In this document: positions 28,581 through 37,727 of the stretch, piece after piece
How positions within the stretch are numbered: position 1 is the first letter of the stretch
Layout of the letters: every line of letters starts with the position of its first letter
Assembly: GCF_014645535.1 (NCBI RefSeq)
Contig: NZ_BMLX01000001.1
Location: 861,169 to 925,168, forward strand
Source: Silvimonas iriomotensis
GTDB lineage: Bacteria > Pseudomonadota > Gammaproteobacteria > Burkholderiales > Chitinibacteraceae
DNA: 64,000 nt
Direction: 5' to 3'
The notes under the pieces: generated by a model
The model's input: the letters and a program-made list of their open reading frames with translations, nothing else
The model's database searches: none
Told to the model about the DNA's origin: nothing
Made by a program: the position numbers and the translations under genes

Positions 28581-30617
28581 ATGACTCATCCTGCCGGTAC
28601 CGATACGGCGCAAGCAAAGCCGGCAACGACGCTGGCTGCACCGGTTGTCATTCCTGCGCTGGCCGTGGTGGCGGGCTTGCTGGTGTATTGCGTGGTGTAT
28701 CGACAGGAAGCGCTGGCGTTGTTCTCTGGCGCTGAAGACTGGGTGACCGGTCATTTCGACTGGTTCTACATTCTGAGTGTCACCGGCTTTCTGGTGTTTC
28801 TGGTCTTGATGGCGGCCAGCCGCTTTGGTGATATCCGGCTGGGCCCGGACACGGCAAGGCCGGAGTACTCGTTCGTTTCGTGGATTGCCATGCTGTTCGC
28901 TGCCGGCATGGGGATCGGGCTGATGTATTTTGGCGTGGGCGAACCCATGCAGCATTACGTGGCCCCGGCCACGCAAGTGGCGGGTACGCCCGCCGCCGCA
29001 CGTGAGGCCATGCTCTCGACCTTCTTTCATTGGGGTTTTCACGCCTGGTCGGTGTACGGGGTGATGGGGCTGGTGCTGGCATATTTCGGTTTTCGCTACA
29101 ACCTGCCGCTGACCCTGCGCTCCGGGCTTTATCCGGTGCTGCGCAACGGCATCAACGGCTGGATTGGCCATGTGATTGATGCCTTTGCCCTGATCGGTAC
29201 CATTGCCGGTATCGCCACCACGCTGGGCTACGGTGTGCTGCAACTGAGCGCCGGGCTGCATCAGGTGTTCGGCTGGGAGACCAGTTCAACGGTATTCCGG
29301 GTCGGGCTGATCATTGTGGTGATGGGGCTGGCAGGTACGTCGGCGGCGACGGGTGTCGATAAAGGCGTGCGCATTCTGAGTGAACTCAACCTGACCATCG
29401 CCATTATCCTGATGCTCTTTGTGGTGATCTGCGGGCCGACCACGCATTTGCTGCTGGCGTTCAGTGAGAACGTTGGCAACTATCTGAGCAGCCTTGTGGC
29501 GCTGTCTTTCCGTACCTTTGCCTATCAGCCGACTGCTACGCCGGGCTGGTTTGCTTCCTGGACCATCCAGTACTGGGCGTGGTGGATTTCCTGGTCGCCG
29601 TTTGTGGGGATGTTCATCGCCAAAATCTCACGCGGGCGCACTATTCGTGAATTTGTGATCGGTGTGTTGCTGGTGCCGGCCACCTTCAACCTGATCTGGA
29701 TGACCGCCTTTGGCAACACCGCCATCTGGATCGACAGCCATCAGGCCATGGGCGATCTGTCGCGTTCGGCCGGGCAGGTGGATGCACTGTTGTTCCACTT
29801 CTTTGATTTCTTCCCGTTCAGCACTTTGCTTTCAGTGCTGGCCATTGTGCTGATCGCCGTGTTTTTCGTGACCTCGGCCGACTCCGGCGCGCTGGTGGCA
29901 GACATTATTGCCACGCGCGGCGCGGCGCATTCGCCGGTGTGGCAGCGCTTGTTCTGGACCGTGATCCTGGGGCTGACCGCCGCCATCCTGATGCTGGCGG
30001 GCGGCCTCAAGGCGCTGCAAGCCATGACGCTGGTCGCCGCGCTGCCGCTGACCATCATCATGTTGTTGCTGTGCTTTGGCTTGTGGCGCGGGCTTAAGGC
30101 CGACCTGGCGCATTATTCGCAAGACCTGGCTCATGCCACCAGTTTCTGGAGTGGCGCGCATTGGCGCAAACGGCTGGCGCAACTGGTGCATCGCTCAACT
30201 GAAGAAGAAGTGCGCCTGTTCATGCAAAGCAAGGTGCTGTCTGCCATGCAACAAGTCAGCACGGAATTGCAGCGGCGCGACGTGCAAGCCCAGGTGATCC
30301 GTGAAGACACCCAGGGCGAGATGCACCTGGTTATCCCGATTGAAGGCGTGCGTGATTTTGTTTACGGCGTGCGTGTCAGCAGCCGTGTGTTGCCGGCATT
30401 CATGCTGGCCCAGGCCAAGGCGGAAGATGACGACGATGGCCTCGTCTATGAGCCGGTAACGTTCTTTGAAGACGGACGCGAAGGCTATGACATCCAGCAT
30501 CTGCGGGAAGAAGAAATCATTGCCGACATCTTGCGGCAGTACGAACGTTATCTTTCCTTGACCAGTGATCGCCGCACGCACTTGCTGCAGACCGCGCCGG
30601 GGCATACCACCCATTAG
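28581..30617 (+). CDS. betT: BCCT family transporter, BetT-like (choline/betaine uptake)
   Basis: The product has about 678 residues and twelve predicted helices. The family signature WAWWISWSPFVGMFIAKISRGRT near residue 335 and the GMGIGLMYFGVGEP loop near residue 110 identify a betaine/choline/carnitine transporter. The long C-terminal cytoplasmic tail of about 170 residues (STEEEVRLFMQSKV ... REEEIIADILRQYERYLSL) is a hallmark of BetT-type osmosensing members. The start is at 28581, with AAGGAG eight bases upstream. The MscS channel follows, so the pair fits osmotic up- and down-shock. The exact substrate is inferred from the tail type only. Confidence 0.85.
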   Translation: MTHPAGTDTAQAKPATTLAAPVVIPALAVVAGLLVYCVVYRQEALALFSGAEDWVTGHFDWFYILSVTGFLVFLVLMAASRFGDIRLGPDTARPEYSFVSWIAMLFAAGMGIGLMYFGVGEPMQHYVAPATQVAGTPAAAREAMLSTFFHWGFHAWSVYGVMGLVLAYFGFRYNLPLTLRSGLYPVLRNGINGWIGHVIDAFALIGTIAGIATTLGYGVLQLSAGLHQVFGWETSSTVFRVGLIIVVMGLAGTSAATGVDKGVRILSELNLTIAIILMLFVVICGPTTHLLLAFSENVGNYLSSLVALSFRTFAYQPTATPGWFASWTIQYWAWWISWSPFVGMFIAKISRGRTIREFVIGVLLVPATFNLIWMTAFGNTAIWIDSHQAMGDLSRSAGQVDALLFHFFDFFPFSTLLSVLAIVLIAVFFVTSADSGALVADIIATRGAAHSPVWQRLFWTVILGLTAAILMLAGGLKALQAMTLVAALPLTIIMLLLCFGLWRGLKADLAHYSQDLAHATSFWSGAHWRKRLAQLVHRSTEEEVRLFMQSKVLSAMQQVSTELQRRDVQAQVIREDTQGEMHLVIPIEGVRDFVYGVRVSSRVLPAFMLAQAKAEDDDDGLVYEPVTFFEDGREGYDIQHLREEEIIADILRQYERYLSLTSDRRTHLLQTAPGHTTH

Positions 30618-30682
30618 AACAAGGTGGCCCGCGCCGCTGGCCGGGTCGCCCGATTGTGTCTTTTTGCAGGGATGTCTTCATC

Positions 30683-32329
30683 ATGAAGTACTTCAGAGTC
30701 TGGGTTGTCAGATCCGTCTGCCTGCTGTTGATCGGGCTTTGCGCGCCGGCGTTCGCCGCGCCGGAAGCGTCATCGGCGTCTGCTGCGCAAGGCACGACGG
30801 TGTCAACGCCATCGCCGCTTAGCTACCTGAACCGGGATATCGTGACCTTTCGCGCCACCGTGGCGGGTATCAGCCCGCAAGAGCGCGCGGACCGGGGGCT
30901 GAAACGGTTGCAGGAACTCAAGGAGGCTGACCTTGATGACCCGCTGCGCCACTTTACCGTGACCTACGACACGACGCCGGTCACGGTGTACCAGTTGGGT
31001 GATCGCCTGCTGTTTTACGTGGTGCAGGAAGACATGGCGGCGGATGATCACCGCACATTCGAGGCGTTTGTCGCAGCCACCCAGAACCAGTTGCAGGATG
31101 TGCTCAAGGCCCGGCTGGAAGGCGTGCACTGGCCCAATCTTATTCACGGCGTCATCGCCACGCTGATTGCCTTGCTGCTGCTGTTTGCGGGCTTGTGGGT
31201 CATGAGCAAGGCCAGAAAAGCCTTGCTTGCCGCCATCAGCAGAACGCGCCGCAAGCAGGCCACTGCAGAAGTCAGCGGGTTCGACTGGCTGGACGCCAGT
31301 ATGGCGCTGGCCAACAAGGTGACGCAGATTGTCGCGACCTTTGCCGCCATCGCCCTCATTTACCTGTGGCTGATCTACGCGCTGGACCAGTTTGCGCTGA
31401 CCCAGCCTGTCGGTGAGCGGCTGGGCGGTTTCTTGCTGGACTTGCTGGTGCGCATTGCGCGTGGTTTTGTCGATGCCTTGCCTGGCATCATTACCGTGAT
31501 CGTTATCCTGATGATCACGCGCGCGGTTCAGGATGTGATCGCCCGCGTGTTCATTGCAGTGCAGGAAGGCCGGCTTGAAGTGCCCGGTATGCACCCCGAT
31601 ACCGCCGGCGCAACGCGGCGCATGGTGTCGGTGGTGGTCTGGGCGCTGGGGCTGACCTTTGCCTACCCGTATATACCGGGCTCGCAAAGCGACGTCTTCA
31701 AAGGGTTGTCGGTGTTGTTCGGCTTCATGATCACGCTGGGTTCGGCCGGGATCGTCAATCAGCTTATGAGCGGCATGGTGCTGGTTTATTCGCGCGCGCT
31801 GCGGCGGGGCGATCTGGTGGCCATTGGTGATACGCGCGGCGTGGTGACGGAGTTGTCGACCCTGTCCGTCAAGCTCACCACGCTGCAAAAAGAAGAAATC
31901 ACCATCCCCAACGCCGTGGTGGTGGGGAACAACATCCGCAACTTTACCCGGGCGGCGGGCGAGGCCGGTTCACTGCTGTCTACGGTGGTGACGATTGGCT
32001 ATGACACCCCGTGGCGCCAGGTGCATGCCATGCTGATCAATGCCGCCAAACGCAATCCGGGGCTGGTGCAGCAACCCGAGCCCTATGTGGTGCAGCGCGG
32101 CCTGTCTGACTTTTATGTGGAGTACGAACTGTTTGCGCATTGCGTAGAACCCATGCGCGCGGTGGCGATCCTGTCGGTCCTGCATGCCGATATCCAGGAT
32201 GAATTCAACCACTGGGGTGTACAGATCATGTCGCCGCATTTTCGCATGCAGCCGGAGGGTGCGGTACTGGTCAAAGAGCAGGACTGGTACAGCAAACCGG
32301 CCGTGCCGCCCTCTGGCAGCGCCGAGTAA
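30683..32329 (+). CDS. MscS-family mechanosensitive channel with periplasmic N-terminal domain
   Basis: The product has about 548 residues. It has a signal peptide (MKYFRVWVVRSVCLLLIGL...AFAA), a periplasmic region of about 110 residues, and several membrane helices. The MscS core includes the pore-lining helix (GFMITLGSAGIVNQLMSGMVLVYSRAL) and the beta domain (RRGDLVAIGDTRGVVTELSTLSVKL). The start at 30683 is chosen because the signal peptide begins there; a longer in-frame start at 30656 adds nine unlikely residues. It follows the BetT-like gene by 65 bp. Its likely role is protection from hypo-osmotic shock. Confidence 0.88.
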   Translation: MKYFRVWVVRSVCLLLIGLCAPAFAAPEASSASAAQGTTVSTPSPLSYLNRDIVTFRATVAGISPQERADRGLKRLQELKEADLDDPLRHFTVTYDTTPVTVYQLGDRLLFYVVQEDMAADDHRTFEAFVAATQNQLQDVLKARLEGVHWPNLIHGVIATLIALLLLFAGLWVMSKARKALLAAISRTRRKQATAEVSGFDWLDASMALANKVTQIVATFAAIALIYLWLIYALDQFALTQPVGERLGGFLLDLLVRIARGFVDALPGIITVIVILMITRAVQDVIARVFIAVQEGRLEVPGMHPDTAGATRRMVSVVVWALGLTFAYPYIPGSQSDVFKGLSVLFGFMITLGSAGIVNQLMSGMVLVYSRALRRGDLVAIGDTRGVVTELSTLSVKLTTLQKEEITIPNAVVVGNNIRNFTRAAGEAGSLLSTVVTIGYDTPWRQVHAMLINAAKRNPGLVQQPEPYVVQRGLSDFYVEYELFAHCVEPMRAVAILSVLHADIQDEFNHWGVQIMSPHFRMQPEGAVLVKEQDWYSKPAVPPSGSAE

Positions 32330-32354
32330 CACCGGGGCGGTTGCGGCCCGCCCG

Positions 32355-32795
32355 TCAGCGCGTTCGGTCCTCGTTGTGTGCCTCATACAGGCTGAGTCGC
32401 TCCATCAGTTCTCCGGCCTTGATGAGGAGTTGCTGTTCTTCCTCACTCAAGCTGGCCCGCACGGCCTGGTTCAGCCATTGATCACGGCGCTTGCGGCTTT
32501 CCGTCAAGGTCTGGTGTCCTGCCGTCGTCAGCAACAAGCGAGTCTTGCGCTTGTCGCTCTCATCCTGGGTGCGCAAGATCAGGCCTCTCGCCTCCAGCTC
32601 TTTCAGGATCGGGGCAAGGTTGGAAGAGCGGATTTTCTCCGTTGTGCTGATCATGGATGGCGTTGCCGCAATCCATAGTCGGTCAATCGCGCTCAAGACC
32701 AGCATGTGGGTCCAGTTGTCCGGATCATTCTGCGCCTCCTGGCGCAAACGCCGGCTCAAACGGGTGACCTGGGTGCGCAACAAGGAAAAATCCAT
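32355..32795 (-). CDS. MarR-family transcriptional regulator
   Basis: The 146-residue product has the winged-helix pattern SSNLAPILKELEARGLILRTQDESDKRKTRLLLTTAGH (about residues 58-95), with the Asp-Lys-Arg wing typical of MarR. Flanking helices serve dimerisation. The gene is divergent from surE, with a 95-bp gap that contains a palindrome at 32805-32832, a likely autoregulatory operator. No strong Shine-Dalgarno precedes the ATG. The effector is unknown. Likely targets are itself and the surE/SDR pair. Confidence 0.85.
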   Translation of the reverse strand: MDFSLLRTQVTRLSRRLRQEAQNDPDNWTHMLVLSAIDRLWIAATPSMISTTEKIRSSNLAPILKELEARGLILRTQDESDKRKTRLLLTTAGHQTLTESRKRRDQWLNQAVRASLSEEEQQLLIKAGELMERLSLYEAHNEDRTR

Positions 32796-32804
32796 GGCTA
32801 TTGC

Positions 32805-32832
32805 CTATATTTATATAGCTATGTGAATATAG
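32805..32832. promoter_or_regulatory. candidate MarR operator palindrome
   Basis: CTATAT-TT-ATATAG (32805-32818) is a perfect short palindrome. The outer arms CTATATT (32805-32811) and AATATAG (32826-32832) form a second inverted repeat. The site is strongly AT-rich in a GC-rich region and sits between the divergent marR-like and surE genes. Confidence 0.55.
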
Positions 32833-32890
32833 TAATTCATCGCCAGCCCCAGGGCCAGTGATCATCCTGTTTGTTGCAGCGGAGCAAGCC

Positions 32891-33673
32891 ATGCCAGATT
32901 CAGCGCCATACCATTGCCAGCGTATCCTGATCACCAACGACGACGGCATAGATGCCCCGGGCCTTGCGGTGCTGGAACACATTGCCCGGCTACTCGCGCC
33001 CGAGGTCTGGATTGTGGCGCCTGCGGCTGACCAAAGTGGCACCGGAACATCCATCAGTCTGCAAGACCCGCTACGGATCAAACCCATGGGCGAGCGGCGT
33101 TATGCCGTGACCGGAACCCCAGCCGACTGTGTGGCCGTCGGGGTGGGGCACTTGCTGCAAGCTACACCGCCAGACCTGATTTTGTCTGGCGTGAATCGCG
33201 GCGCCAATCTGGGGATTGAAACCTTTTTCTCCGGCACCGTGGGCGCTGCCATGACGGGTTTGATGATGGGCATCCGTTCGATCGCCCTGAGCCAGAAATT
33301 CACCGATGGCGCGCCCGTGCGCTGGGAAACCGCGAGTACCCATGGCGCAGATGTCATTCGGCAGATCAGCAGTGGTGAGTGGCCGGCGGGCGTTTGCCTG
33401 AATATCAATTTTCCGGACGTACCGCCAGAACAAGTGAAAGAAGTGCGGATCAGCCGGCAAGGGCGCGGTTTGCTCAACGGGGTGCAAGTGCGCAGCCAGC
33501 AAGACCCGCGCGGCTTTGACTACCAGTGGCTGAAGTTGCAACGTGCCCCACAGCCCGATGCGGACGACGCTGAAACCCCGTTGCTGGGCCTGGGCCACAT
33601 CACCATTACCCCGCTGGGTTTTGACCGGACTGCGGCGGCCGCCCTGTCTGATCTAGCCCGCAAGCTCGACTGA
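32891..33673 (+). CDS. surE: 5'/3'-nucleotidase SurE
   Basis: The 260-residue product carries ILITNDDGIDAPG at its N-terminus (metal-binding Asp-Asp), VTGTPADCV and LILSGVNRGANLG, all diagnostic of SurE survival protein phosphatases. These act on nucleoside monophosphates. The start at 32891 is preferred to 32858: GCGGAG precedes it and the SurE fold begins near residue 9. It is not next to pcm or nlpD, its usual neighbours, so it may be a second copy in the genome. It is followed 18 bp downstream by an SDR gene and is divergent from the MarR regulator. Confidence 0.9.
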   Translation: MPDSAPYHCQRILITNDDGIDAPGLAVLEHIARLLAPEVWIVAPAADQSGTGTSISLQDPLRIKPMGERRYAVTGTPADCVAVGVGHLLQATPPDLILSGVNRGANLGIETFFSGTVGAAMTGLMMGIRSIALSQKFTDGAPVRWETASTHGADVIRQISSGEWPAGVCLNINFPDVPPEQVKEVRISRQGRGLLNGVQVRSQQDPRGFDYQWLKLQRAPQPDADDAETPLLGLGHITITPLGFDRTAAAALSDLARKLD

Positions 33674-33691
33674 CATTTTGCAGGATCACGC

Positions 33692-34492
33692 ATGAACTCA
33701 TCATTGCAAGGCCAGACCGCCATCGTAACCGGCGCCAGTTCCGGCATTGGCGCCGGCATCGCCAAAGCGTTTGCCGCCGCAGGCGCCAGCGTTGTCGTGA
33801 ATTACCACGCCAATGCCGCCAGCGCAGAGCAAATCGTTGCAGATATTGCCGCACAGGGCGGTAACGCCATTGCGGTAGGCGCGGATACCGGCAATGAAGC
33901 CCAGGTCGAACAACTCTTTGATGCGGCCCTTGCGGCCTTTGGTGGCGTGGATGTCGTCGTGGCCAACGCCGGTATCCAGCGCGATGCCGCGTTTGACCAG
34001 ATGTCGCTGGCCGACTGGCAAGCCGTCATCAATACCAACCTTACCGGGCAGTTTTTGATTGCCCGCGCGGCGGTGCGGCAATTCAAGGCGCAGGGCCAGC
34101 GGCCGGTCTCAAAGGCGCTGGGCAAAATCATTTGCGTCAGCTCGGTGCACGACGTCATCCCGTGGGCGGGGCACGTCAACTACGCGGCGTCCAAAGGCGG
34201 GGTGATGATGTTGATGAAATCGCTGGCACAGGAAGTGGCGCCGTTGCGCATCCGCGTAAATGGCATCTCGCCCGGGGCCATCCGTACGCCAATCAACAAA
34301 GACGCCTGGTCCACGCCTGAAGCGCTGGAAAAACTGCTCGAACTGATCCCGTACGGCCGCATTGGTGAAGTGGAAGACATCGGCAAAGCCGCCGTCTGGC
34401 TGGCCTCGGATGACAGTGATTACGTGGTAGGCACGTCGCTGGTGGTTGATGGTGGGGTGCTGCTTTACCCGGAATTTGCGGATAACGGCTAG
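33692..34492 (+). CDS. short-chain dehydrogenase/reductase, glucose 1-dehydrogenase-like
   Basis: The 266-residue product is a classical SDR: TGASSGIGAG (cofactor loop) near residue 13, NAGIQ near residue 94, SSVHD as the catalytic Ser region, and YAASKG with catalytic Tyr and Lys near residue 165. NYHANAASAE after the second strand suggests NADP preference, as in glucose 1-dehydrogenases. Substrate assignment rests on overall resemblance and is tentative. It shares a short gap with surE and is probably co-transcribed under the MarR-like regulator. Confidence 0.88.
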   Translation: MNSSLQGQTAIVTGASSGIGAGIAKAFAAAGASVVVNYHANAASAEQIVADIAAQGGNAIAVGADTGNEAQVEQLFDAALAAFGGVDVVVANAGIQRDAAFDQMSLADWQAVINTNLTGQFLIARAAVRQFKAQGQRPVSKALGKIICVSSVHDVIPWAGHVNYAASKGGVMMLMKSLAQEVAPLRIRVNGISPGAIRTPINKDAWSTPEALEKLLELIPYGRIGEVEDIGKAAVWLASDDSDYVVGTSLVVDGGVLLYPEFADNG

Positions 34493-34898
34493 GTCATCCC
34501 GTATCCTGGATTTCTGGTGTTTTGTGCTGCAAGGCGGGCAACCCCGCGTGTCGGCATTCGCCCCGCTGACATGAATGCGCCGCCGGCAAATGGCCGTTTA
34601 ACGGAAATCCAGGTGAATACTGTCTTGTTGCGGCGCCAGATTGTTTATCAATTGACTTGATAAAGCACCGATATATTACTCCCGCGTATTCCAGAAAGCC
34701 GTTCTTTCCAGGTTGGTCCGGCCCGTGAGCGCACAAGCCTCTTGCGCCTTGCGGCCTGTCTGTTCCTGTCTTTTGCGCAGGCATAAAGACTGAAAGAAAA
34801 GCGGATTGGTGGCGGGAATCGGGGTGAGTGCAAATCCGCAATCATCTTTTCTCCTGCCGGTCGCCACGCGTCAGTCGTGCAGCCTTGCAGGAGGCACA
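34493..34898. other. gene-free region upstream of the CHAT locus
   Basis: The 406 bp between the SDR gene and the sensor gene hold no convincing coding frame. They contain the promoter candidate at 34652-34679 and would give a long 5' leader of about 200 bases. No terminator for the SDR gene was recognised. Confidence 0.45.
34652..34679 (+). promoter_or_regulatory. candidate sigma-70 promoter of the sensor-CHAT operon
   Basis: TTGACT (34652-34657), 16 bases, then TATTAC (34674-34679), in an AT-rich island. It lies about 220 bp upstream of the sensor start codon. TATATT at 34672 is an alternative -10, but its spacing would be only 14. Confidence 0.4.
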
Positions 34899-37727
34899 AT
34901 GTCCAGTTCCCTGGCGCCCTTTGCGGGCGAAATGCTCGATAGCAGTATGTGTAGCGAGCTGATCGCCCGCAAAATCCTTGAATCTGATATGGCCTGCGCC
35001 ATGGTCGATGCGCTGGGCGTGATCGTCGGCGCCGGTCACGGTCTGTGCGCGATCCTGCCGGAGGCCGTTGGCCAGACGGTGGATGGCTTGTTCCAGATCG
35101 AGGCCACGCAACTCTTTGCAACGCGTGCGCCGGTCTATGGCATGTATGTGAATGCCACTGGCGAACTGGTGCCGGTGGCCTTGCAGGTGCTGTTTTATAT
35201 CCCTGAAATGGGCGGGGCCGCGCTGGTGGCGCTGACCGATGGCGCCGCGTTTCGCGCGGCAGAGACGCGCCGGTTCGAGCAGGCGCCCTATACCGTGCTG
35301 CGTGTGGCTGGCGGCGTGATCCGCTTTGCCAATCATGAAGCGCTGCGCATGCTGGGTTCTGCGCAGCAACCCTTGTCAGGCCGGCCGCTGGTTGCATTCT
35401 TTGAAGCCAATGAACACGCCGTTATTGGCGAGTACCTTGCCCTGTGCGAACAAGGGCAACGCACCGCGCCGCTGGATGTGTGTCTTGATGGGCCCGACAA
35501 CCTGCCATCCCGGCATGTGCGTCTGCATTTGATGCCGGACATCGCACCCAGCGGCCAGATTCTTGGTGTGCTGGTGGTCATCCAGCTGGCCGCTGTTGAA
35601 CATGTCCGCGATGAAATCCGCAAGATCATGATCCGGCCCACCAGCATGCCTGATGGCGCGGTGAACCCGCCGCAGGGCAGTTGGCGGGTCTGCTTTGGCC
35701 TGATCGTGAAAAAGCTGCAGCAACTGATCGAGTTTGACCACGCGATTTTTGGCATCTATTCAGACGACGTGCGTTTGTTCCGGGCGGTGGCGATCGAGGG
35801 TGGCAGCAGTAGCGCTGCGCCGCCGGTTGATCAATTGTGGCCATCGCGCTGGATGGACCTGCCGGAGTCCATGGCGCCCTGGCTGGCCGCGGGTGAGACC
35901 TTCATCCCGGATATCCGCATCTTTGCCGAGCATGAAGACGGTCTGCGCGGCACCGACATCACCCGGCAGTATCTGGATTACGGCATTGTCTCTTCAGTGA
36001 CCTTGCCGATGAAGGGCTACAAGGGCGCGATCAGTTCCTCGCTCACTTTGTGCTCGCGACAGGCGGGGCGCTACGGCGCGGCCGAACTGGCGCTGCTGCA
36101 GGAGCTGGATCTGGAACCCGTCTTGCTGCGGTTTGAAGAGCGCTTGCGGCGTGAACATGACACCGTGGCCGGTCAGCTCAGAAACAAGCTGGCGACCAGC
36201 CAGAATCTGGCCAATACCGCGCTGGAAATCGTCACCGATATCGCCCGGCATTTTCGCTGGGATTATGTCGGGCTGTTCCGGGTGAATCGGCATACGCAGC
36301 AGTTCCAGTTGGTCCAGCAATATGCCGCAACCGAGCCGTTGCGGCTGCCGCCATCGTATGAGCAATCCATGGCGGCCGGCATGCTGGCCAGAACGCTGCG
36401 GGCGGAGAAAGTCCTCGTGGTCGACGAGATCGACAGCCCGGATTGCGAACAGTACGAATACATCGCGGCCGGGCGCTCTTTACGCTCGGCCATGTGCATT
36501 CCGCTGCGGCTGAACCGGCGTGCCCGCTGGGTGATCAACGTGGAATCAACCTCGGCGCGGGCGTTTCGCGGGCCGGATCGCGACGAAATCATGAAAATGG
36601 TGGCGTTGATCGAAGAAGGACTGACCCAGCGTTTGCTGGCCGAAATGAAAGACGCGCTGTTGCATACCTCGGAACAAGGCGTCGTGGTGGTCGGGCTGGA
36701 TGGGGTGATTCTGGAAATGAACGAAGTCGCCGGCAAGTTGCTGGGCACATCCGTGCTGACCCCGGCAGATGGCGACGCGCCGGTGCTGATCAGCCGGTAC
36801 GCCTCCGGCAATCATCCGGAAACGGCCGATATTCTGGAAGGGCGCACCACGCAGGCGGGCCGGCGGATTGAACTGCAGGGCGACGATGGCGTGGTGCGCG
36901 CGGTGCTGGCCACGCGCCGTGAGCTGGAGTCCACCTTTGATACCGCCATCTGGCTCTTTACGGATATCGAGAAGCTCGACTGGAGCCGCGACTTGCGCTT
37001 TCTGCGTACCGTGGTGTCCGACGTAGCGCAGCAAACCCGCGCGCCGCTGACGCTGGCCTCAACACTGGCGCGCCAGTTGCCGCGGCTTGCCGGCCACGCG
37101 CAGCCTGGTAGTGACCAGGCACCGTCTGCGCTGGTGTCGATGACGGAACGGCTGATTGCAGAAATCGGCAAGGCCGATATCACCTTCGAACGCCTGGCTG
37201 AAGGGCTCTCCATCCGTGAAGTACCCAAACGGTTTGAGGAACGGATCGACCTTGTGAAATGTCTGGCGCAACTGGTGAAGTCACTGCCGGAGCGCGACCA
37301 GTCGCGGGTAGAGAACAACTGGCCCGCCCGGCCCGTTTCAGTCAGTGGCGATGCGGGCAGACTCAGTTACGCTTTTCGTTCGATCATCGGGTTTTTGCTG
37401 CGCCGTGCCTCGGGTGACGAAAGACATCTGGTGGTCTGGCTGGATGACGATCCGCAACAGGTCACACTCCGGCTGGGCTTGAGCGAACGGACCATGGAGG
37501 CCGACGCGACCGATCCGCCAGGCCCGCGTGACGCGCTGTGGCAAGCCAGCCGCACGGCAATGAGCGACGCCAGCCTCTCGCTGGATGTCATCACCGAGGT
37601 CATTGCGGCGCACGGCGGCCAGATTACCAGGCAACCGGCTTGCTGGGCTGACCAGCAGGCGTCGCCGCCCTGGCGCATGTTTGACATAACCCTGCCACGC
37701 CTGCCCGAAGCGGGAGACCTGAAATGA
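34899..37727 (+). CDS. multi-domain PAS/GAF sensor with degenerate histidine-kinase C-terminus
   Basis: The 942-residue product is soluble and has no membrane helix. It shows two PAS-like regions (about 30-130 and 130-240), a GAF-like region (about 265-410), and a second GAF (about 435-580, with ALEIVTDIARHFRWDYVGLFRV and LRSAMCIPLRLNRRARWVINVES). A further PAS-like part follows (about 590-690). A kinase-like tail has QQTRAPL at 711-717 where HExRxPL is expected, so Gln replaces the phospho-His. The ATP-binding part lacks a clear DxGxG box. The start at 34899 has a strong AGGAGG site; an earlier in-frame start at 34806 is unlikely. Its stop overlaps the CHAT gene start by ATGA. It is probably the sensory input for the protease. 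Confidence 0.8.
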   Translation: MSSSLAPFAGEMLDSSMCSELIARKILESDMACAMVDALGVIVGAGHGLCAILPEAVGQTVDGLFQIEATQLFATRAPVYGMYVNATGELVPVALQVLFYIPEMGGAALVALTDGAAFRAAETRRFEQAPYTVLRVAGGVIRFANHEALRMLGSAQQPLSGRPLVAFFEANEHAVIGEYLALCEQGQRTAPLDVCLDGPDNLPSRHVRLHLMPDIAPSGQILGVLVVIQLAAVEHVRDEIRKIMIRPTSMPDGAVNPPQGSWRVCFGLIVKKLQQLIEFDHAIFGIYSDDVRLFRAVAIEGGSSSAAPPVDQLWPSRWMDLPESMAPWLAAGETFIPDIRIFAEHEDGLRGTDITRQYLDYGIVSSVTLPMKGYKGAISSSLTLCSRQAGRYGAAELALLQELDLEPVLLRFEERLRREHDTVAGQLRNKLATSQNLANTALEIVTDIARHFRWDYVGLFRVNRHTQQFQLVQQYAATEPLRLPPSYEQSMAAGMLARTLRAEKVLVVDEIDSPDCEQYEYIAAGRSLRSAMCIPLRLNRRARWVINVESTSARAFRGPDRDEIMKMVALIEEGLTQRLLAEMKDALLHTSEQGVVVVGLDGVILEMNEVAGKLLGTSVLTPADGDAPVLISRYASGNHPETADILEGRTTQAGRRIELQGDDGVVRAVLATRRELESTFDTAIWLFTDIEKLDWSRDLRFLRTVVSDVAQQTRAPLTLASTLARQLPRLAGHAQPGSDQAPSALVSMTERLIAEIGKADITFERLAEGLSIREVPKRFEERIDLVKCLAQLVKSLPERDQSRVENNWPARPVSVSGDAGRLSYAFRSIIGFLLRRASGDERHLVVWLDDDPQQVTLRLGLSERTMEADATDPPGPRDALWQASRTAMSDASLSLDVITEVIAAHGGQITRQPACWADQQASPPWRMFDITLPRLPEAGDLK

